A DNA stretch of 64,000 nucleotides from Neoarius graeffei (lineage: Eukaryota > Chordata > Actinopteri > Siluriformes > Ariidae). The stretch's first letter is position 1. Each line of letters starts with the position of its first letter. Location: NCBI RefSeq assembly GCF_027579695.1, contig NC_083582.1, positions 32,852,464 through 32,916,463 on the forward strand. Direction: 5' to 3'. Positions 58,638 to 64,000 of the stretch are shown one piece after another. The translations under genes and the position numbers were made by a program. The notes beneath the pieces were generated by a model. That model ran no database searches. It was not told the DNA's origin and saw only the letters and a list, made by a program, of their open reading frames with translations.

Positions 58638-59127
58638 TCAAAATGATGGTGGTGGTGGAGGAGGAAGAGGAGGAGGAGGAATGAAGGCTTTTTCAGGAGT
58701 AGTAGGAGCTGGTGGAGGAGGAGGTGGAACATTACTCAGTCCAGGTGGGAAAGAACCTCCAGATATAGGAGGTGGCATTGAATTGGCAGGAGGGGAAGGT
58801 GGAGATGGAAGACCCTTGAGCTCAGTTTGGGTAGTTGGGGGTGGTGGTAAAAATAAGTCTGTAAAAGCAGAACTACATGTAGAAGGAGATGATGTAGGTA
58901 CAGTTATTGGACTACTTTGTGGGAAAAGTGGAGGTGGAGGTGGAAGGCCATCAGTATTACTTGAAGGTGGAAGAGGAGGTGGTGGTGGTGGTGGTGGTGG
59001 TGGAGTATCTTCAGAGACACTTGGAGGCTGTGGCATGGAGGAGTCTGGTGTGGCTGAAGATTCTGTAGTATTCAAACCAACCCAGTTTGGAACTGAAGGT
59101 GGAGGAACAGCAATACCAGTGCCAGAT
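58638..59127 (-). CDS. abi-like proline-rich terminal exon with stop
   Basis: The acceptor CTCCCTGTAG precedes 59127. The frame encodes GSGTGIAVPPPSVPNWVG, recalling the IAVPTPSPP stretch of ABI1/2, and then several polyproline runs that could bind EVH1 or SH3 partners. It stops at TGA 58640-58638. No convincing GT donor lies near the end and no AATAAA is evident in the roughly 75 bases before a transposon begins, so the 3' end is unusual. Confidence 0.7.
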
Positions 59128-60175
59128 CTACAGGGAGACAAAGAGACTTGGAGCAGCTCATATATACAAAATGTTCACTTCAATTCTTGCAATCTGATTA
59201 GCCAAAATTTTAGGCTATGAAAACTGGATATACTGTGTATTTGGTTCTTTAGTCTGTAAAACAGCAAACCTTTCACATTACATTCTCAAATAAACTTCCA
59301 TCCATCCATTATCCGTAACCGTTTATCCTGTGCAGGGTCGCAGGCAAGCTGGAGCCTATCCCAGCTGACTATGGGCGAGAGGCGAGGTACACCCTGGACA
59401 AGTCGGCAGATCACTGCAGGGCCGACACAAACAACCATTCACGCTCACATTCACACCTACAGTCAATTTAGAGCCACCAGTTAGCCTAACCTGCATGTCT
59501 TTGGACTGTGGGGGAAACTGGAGCACCCGGAGGAAACCCATGCAGACACGGGAAGAACATGCAAACTCCGCACAGAAACGCCCCTGTCGGCCGCTGGGCT
59601 CAAACCCAGAACCTTCTCGCCATGAGGTGACAGTGCTAACCACTACACCACTGTGCCACCCCTCAAATAAACTTCAAATTGTCAAATGAAGAAAACTTAC
59701 CCAAAATGGTGCTGTCCTTCGTCAGAGCTTGGTTGTTGGATCGTTGTCTGTGGTTCAGACTTTTTCTTTGTTGCCTAAAGATTAAAGTCACATGAAACTT
59801 AAAGTTTAATATTAACTATGCATTTTTCCCAGAAGCACTTATGTAAAACACTGAATCAAAATTTTATCACTCACTATCCAGCATGCACACAATTATAAGG
59901 GAGTACATTTTAAACATTTCTGATATAAATGTAAGTCTATCCACACAGTTAGTTGTGATTACACTCCAGACACATACAGTTTTGGTACTGTCCCAGGCTC
60001 CATGTCCAACTGTGTCTAGACTGGTGTAGGATATTGGGACACGCTTATATTCAGTGTTGGGTTCTTCAGGTCTTGCTGGAGGAACCATCTTCTGAACACA
60101 TGGGATTTTTTTGCAAGGAGCAGCCCAGGCTTTAATCTCCTGCCTCGTTACTTTTTCCTTGTACATATCCACTGA
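58638..60175 (-). CDS. Abl-interactor (ABI) family gene, central and 3' exons, abi3-like
   Basis: Three minus-strand exons (59978-60175, 59701-59774, 58638-59127) join in frame to about 253 residues. The first matches the ABI block around 'VDxxKEKVxRxEI ... Y-x-R-x-P-x-x-Y-x-x-L-D-x-VGHG'. The last is a Ser/Pro region with long polyproline runs, as in ABI proteins. ABI proteins are subunits of the WAVE complex that steers Arp2/3 actin branching. The usual C-terminal SH3 domain is not found: the frame ends with PPPPPPSF and TGA at 58640-58638. The 5' exons (Q-SNARE-like coiled coil region) are not seen up to 64000 and should lie to the right. The strong divergence from ABI1/ABI2 suggests abi3 or a lineage-specific paralogue. 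It could also be a partial duplicate; the intact splice sites argue against a processed copy. Confidence 0.75.
59299..59661 (-). mobile_element. Older SINE subfamily copy in the abi-like intron, 14 bp TSD
   Basis: It ends in CATCCATCCATTATCCG rather than the GAGAT tail. CTCAAATAAACTTC is duplicated at 59285-59298 and 59662-59675. Confidence 0.93.
59701..59774 (-). CDS. abi-like short exon
   Basis: The acceptor CTTTAG precedes 59774 and the donor GTAAGT begins at 59700. The exon encodes ATKKKSEPQTTIQQPSSDEG then QHHF and ends in phase 2. No domain is visible; it links the VGHG exon to the proline-rich exon in the right frame. Confidence 0.7.
59978..60175 (-). CDS. abi-like exon with conserved VGHG block
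   Basis: The acceptor TTCCTCAG precedes 60175 and the donor GTATGT begins at 59977. The 198 bp exon is phase 0 at both ends. It encodes SVDMYKEKVTRQEIKAW, then VPPARPEEPNTEYKRVPISY and TSLDTVGHGAWDSTKT. The spacing of VD-KEKV-R-EI, the I/V-P-P/A-N/R block and the LD-VGHG end follows ABI exon 3. Confidence 0.8.
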
Positions 60176-60243
60176 CTGAGGAAGAATAATGACATAGTTT
60201 TGCATTTATAAAATAGATACTTTAGTGAAAAAAATACATTATA

Positions 60244-61273
60244 CAATCAAATGTTTGTGGACACTTTATCAAAACACACATACTGTATCTGCTTTGTAAA
60301 TAGCATTCCTCCTTTGTTGTTATAATAACCTCCATTCTTCTGAGAAGGCTTTCCACTATCAGGGGTCTTCAGTCTTATCCAGAAAGATCCATACATCCAT
60401 TATCTGTAACCGCTTATCCTGTGCAGGGTGGCAGGCAAGCTGGAGCCTATCCCAGCTGACTATGGGCGAGAGGTGGGGTACACCCTGGACAAGTAGGCAA
60501 ATCATCACAGGGCTGACACATAGAGACAAACAACCATTCACGCTCACATTCACACCTACGGTCAATTTAGAGCCACCAATTAACCTAACCTGCATGTCTT
60601 TGGACTGCGGGGGAAACCGGACCACCCGCAGGAAACCCATGCAGACACGGGGAGAACATGCAAACTCCACACAGAAAGGCCCCGTCAGCCACTGGGCTCG
60701 AACCCAGAACCTTCTTGCTGCGAGGCAACACCATACCGCCATCCAGAAAGATCTCACTTGTTTAATTAGTTCATTTTAGTCTCCAATCAACTATCAAATG
60801 TGCCATGAATTTGGCTGTAATGGAAGCCTGTAGCCACACCAGGGGCCCTTTCTGGATTAGACTGAAGACCCTTGCACTAGATTTTGGAGTGTGGCTGTGG
60901 GAATTTGCTCATTTAGCCACAAGAGCTTTAGTGAGGTCAGGCACTGATGTCAGGTGAGAAGATCTGGGGTGCAGTCATTGTTCCAGTTCATCCCAAAGAT
61001 GTTCAGTGGGGTTGAGGTCAGGGCTCTGTGCAGGAAATTTGAGTCCGTCCTCATCAACCTTGGCAAACCATGTCTTCACGGACCTCACTTTGTGCACAGG
61101 AGCACTGGAACATGTTTGGGCCTCTTAATTCCAGTGATAGGAAAATGTAATGCTACAGTTTGCAAACATATCCTGTACAATTGTGCATTTCCAACTTTGT
61201 GGTAACAATTTGGGGAAGAACCACATATTGGTGTGATGGTCCGGTGTCCACATATTTTTGACCTTATAGTATA
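60244..61273 (+). mobile_element. Mariner-like non-autonomous element hosting a SINE
   Basis: The ends share TTTGTGGACAC and its inverse GTGTCCACATA and are flanked by TA. It shares its interior with 55181-56840. Confidence 0.65.
60390..60740 (-). mobile_element. Older SINE subfamily copy, 13 bp TSD
   Basis: ATCCAGAAAGATC is duplicated at 60377-60389 and 60741-60753. It carries the CATCCATTATCTGTAACC 3' end like the copy at 59299. Confidence 0.93.
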
Positions 61274-61325
61274 GTTGCAACCCCTTCCACCCCACAAAAA
61301 ACAGAGATTAGTGATTAATGGAATT

Positions 61326-61810
61326 TAGTATAAATACGCAGGTGATTATAGAAATTTACGTACACTGATTGGTCGAGATTCTGATTATTTCTTGATAATC
61401 ACCTTGAGCGACTCGGCAAAATGGCGGCCAATCGCTTCATCCCTGTAAGTGAGGAAGAATTAAAATTGTGAAAGAAAATGCTGTTCCTAAAAGCACTAAA
61501 GATGCTACGAAGTTTGGTCTAAAGCTATTCAAAGGTAAGGTGGAATTGTGATTTATTTTATCGATTTCAAAACAAAGTATTTTCTGTGAGTCGGCGTAGA
61601 TAAGCGACACAAGTCTGCGTTGCACCGTTGTTGAAGATTGAAATAAAAGATTTACTTTTTTTTTTAAATAATCACCTGTGTATTTATACTAAAACAATTA
61701 TCCACCTCAGGCTCAGTGAATATTGGTGAATAATAACCTCGACTTCATCTCGGTTGTGATTCACCAATATTCACTTCACCTTCAGAGAATAATTGTTAAA
61801 TAGTTATCCT
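61326..61810 (+). mobile_element. KCTD1/DUF3504-like element III, copy 2
   Basis: From 61422 the frame reads MAANRFIPVSEEELK, then after a one-base indel AVPKSTKDATKFGLKLFKG before GTAAGG. The inverted blocks TTTAGTATAAATAC and GTATTTATACTAAA mark its ends. Confidence 0.55.
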
Positions 61811-62409
61811 TAGCAAAAAGCACAGTGTCATAGGTTTCCTTGGTGTTTTACACAGCCAATCATGTGGCAGCAGTGCAATGAATAAAGTCATGCAGAAACA
61901 GGTCGAGACCTTCAGTTAATTTTCACATCAAACTGAGGGAAAAATTGTTGATCTCCTGGGATTTTCACACACAGTACCCTCAAGTTTATACAGAATGGTG
62001 TGAAAAACAAAAAAACATCCAGTAAGCGGTAATATTGTGGGTGGAAACCCTTTTGAGATGAGAGAGAGCTGACAGGAATGCTATGGTTACTACAGTAAAT
62101 AACCACTTTTTACAACAAAAAAATGAACAAAAAAAAGCATCTCGGAGCAAGAATCTGAGGCTATGATAGTCTCAGGTGCACAGAAAGTGGACAGGTGAAG
62201 ATTGGAAATTCTGTAATTTGACTGGACCTATAATACACTGAAATACACTGGAACCATCCATTTAGTTTAAAGTATAAAAATTCATGTGCTGTAATTATCC
62301 TGTTATGAGTGAATCCTGATGACAGGATACTTTGCCCCCAATGGATGCAGCAGAGGAGGCGAAGCAGACTGCTCTGAATGCCCAAGGGCACTTCTTAGGA
62401 GAACAGCCC
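61811..62409. other. DNA-repeat remnants, no gene
   Basis: The part around 61850-62110 (AGCCAATCATGTGGCAGCAG) resembles a common fish DNA repeat. The rest is unrecognised. Confidence 0.4.
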
Positions 62410-62839
62410 TGTCAGGGTGCAGGCACTTACGGATGAAGGCACAAGGGGAGAGCGGAAGAAACAAACAGTAGACGAAGCCAAAACAGTAGACTAAAATCAT
62501 GGTCAAAGAGACGGGCAGAGGTCGGTCAGTAGGCAAATGGAATGTCGGAGGCGAGACGAAGAGATGAGGTCGGGGAAAACGTAAACAAAAGCTGAATAGC
62601 GAACTGGCAGGCAGAAAATAAACAGTTCGGTACGACAGGAGATAAACACTGAACAATACTTCGCGCTGAACGTGAGTGAGAGTGGAGTTTAAGTAGCGGA
62701 GCTGATTAAGGCAGAAATGAGTGACAAGTGTACTTAATAGGCTGGAGACAGAGTGCACTATGGCTTGTGGGAAGTGTAGTTCATGGTAGCCGTGTTTGGA
62801 GGCTGTTTCGAGCTTACACTCTCAACGCTGTTACTGACA
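62410..62839 (-). mobile_element. Solo LTR candidate, 430 bp
   Basis: On the minus strand it runs TGTCAGTAACAGCG ... GCACCCTGACA, a TG...CA pair with TGTCA inverted ends. A clear TSD and polyadenylation signal are not evident. Confidence 0.5.
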
Positions 62840-63089
62840 GGATCAAAACCATATTGGAATTTATAATAGTGTAGATAATGTATGACGAAGTATAGTATGG
62901 CTATCGTAGCCTGCAGGGAATCGGCCGTCAGACATTCTGTTGCATGTCCCAGACCCGGTGAAATGTAACTGAATTGTCTTGGCCAGCCCTAAGGGTCCCA
63001 TCTGCATCCCATCATTGCTGAGGAGTGTGCTCCCATCACCCAATCAAGCATCCAGCCAGAGTAGGTCATGATATTTTTTAACATTTAAC

Positions 63090-63802
63090 ATGGTTATGTT
63101 AACATGCCATTGTTGTGTATTATGCCTGATGTCAAGACTCTCGTCTCAGCGAGCCTACCACACAGATTTAATACTTGTGTCATTTTTAGGGCAAACCTAA
63201 CAACCTGTGTTTTCTCTCTCTCCCTCCCCCCCAATCTGTCCCTCTGAGTTACATGTTGGTCCTGGGATTGAGATGCTGGCCTCTTCGGCCCCTCAGACCT
63301 GCTTGATCCATCCTGGTGCCCTGTGTCTGGTTGGAGTTTTATCGCATCGCTCCTGTGGAGGATGGCCCCATGAGGACAGTTGAGGGTTATACCTGGAGGA
63401 CGCTCTGGACTCTTACAGTAATGCTTTTATGGCTGAGGACTACAGTTGACTTGCTAACTTTAGGACTGCAGTTGTCATTAACAGTTTTGCACTCAAGTTT
63501 CCATCAACTGAAGAGTTTATAACATCAACGAAACTGTCTTCATGTTAAAACTGTTATAGTCATGCTGTCTGTTGTTGCCCAAATGAGGATGGGTTCCCTT
63601 TTGAGTCTGGTTCCTCTCGAGGTTTCTTCCTCATGTTGTCTGAGGGAGTTTTTCCTTGCCACTGTCGCCACAGGCTTGCTCATTGGGGATAGATTAGGGA
63701 TAAAATTAGCTCATGTTTTAAGTCGTTCAAATTCTGTAAAGCTGCTTTGCGACAATGTTTATTGTTAAAAGCGCTATACAAATAAACTTGACTTGACTTG
63801 AC
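63090..63802 (+). mobile_element. Non-LTR retroposon 3' end with (TTGAC)n tail
   Basis: The 3' end reads AAGCTGCTTTGCGACAATG, then AAAAGCGCTATACAAATAAA and repeated CTTGA. Such short tandem tails mark L2-clade LINE ends in fish. Short frames inside have no domain. Confidence 0.6.
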
Positions 63803-63875
63803 GAATCCCAAGAACCAAGGTCACCTATGAGATATTTAAATAAAAAAATAGATCTGGTCAAAATATAAACCTTAA

Positions 63876-64000
63876 AGCCAGATGGCCTTTCGATTTCATA
63901 AAATCAGTGAAATTTAGTTCCCTCTGAAATGTGGTCATTGTGATATATGTTTATTTCTGTAATATTTCACAAAATATCAGGCCATTCTGTGGCTGGGAAG
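63876..64000 (+). mobile_element. TTAA element (Kolobok-like), copy 4, cut by window end
   Basis: It begins after TTAA at 63872-63875 with AGCCAGATGGCCTTTCGATT and follows the reference copy to the edge. Confidence 0.8.

Noticed and set aside
62303..62758. 151-codon minus-strand frame
   Set aside because: It overlaps the LTR-like unit at 62410-62839 and shows only a low-complexity hydrophobic translation without a domain.

Overview
The window looks like nuclear DNA of a teleost fish. It has small exons separated by long introns, and the introns are packed with typical fish repeats: a tRNA-derived SINE in more than a dozen copies, Tc1-type transposons, hAT, Kolobok-like and Harbinger-like elements, L2- and L1-type LINE remnants and LTR fragments. 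The species cannot be fixed from the sequence alone. The SINE family and its GAGAT tail would fit an otophysan fish such as a catfish, but that is only an impression.

Two host genes can be supported, both on the minus strand. The first is the 5' part of tankyrase 2 (tnks2). Its ATG is at 36323, and eight coding exons (36137-36323, 27668-27892, 22238-22333, 19726-19762, 19537-19612, 11465-11559, 11305-11371, 783-969) join in frame to give the first 323 residues, which carry the first two ankyrin repeat clusters. The rest of the gene, including SAM and PARP domains, lies beyond the left edge. The second is a partial Abl-interactor (ABI) family gene at 58638-60175. It has three joined exons and ends in a polyproline tract and a stop, with no SH3 exon visible. 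Its 5' exons would lie beyond the right edge.

Layout: 1-36.1 kb is tnks2 intron and exon sequence. Intron 7 (10.3 kb) holds an L2 LINE nested in a TTAA element, a Tc1 copy and an ATTC-rich element. Intron 5 (8 kb) holds two THAP-bearing Kolobok-like elements, each broken by a hAT insertion, and a foldback element. Introns 2 and 3 hold Tc1 copies, a 0.7 kb purine tract and TTAA elements. Intron 1 (8.2 kb) holds a large foldback and a deeply nested transposon stack. Just upstream of tnks2, 36764-39900 is a TIR-bounded element swollen by a 2.5 kb minisatellite. From 40 to 58 kb I see only repeats: a head-to-head SINE cluster, elements with fragments of a KCTD1/DUF3504-like protein, Tc1 copies, solo LTR candidates and hAT elements. 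ABI exons and further repeats fill 58.6-64 kb.

There is no operon-like or CRISPR-like system. The most unusual structures are the minisatellite transposon next to the tnks2 promoter, the recurring recombinase-like N-terminal exons in three element families, the self-nested Harbinger element, and the ABI-like gene without an SH3 domain. All calls come from reading the sequence and from remembered family features. No database search was run.
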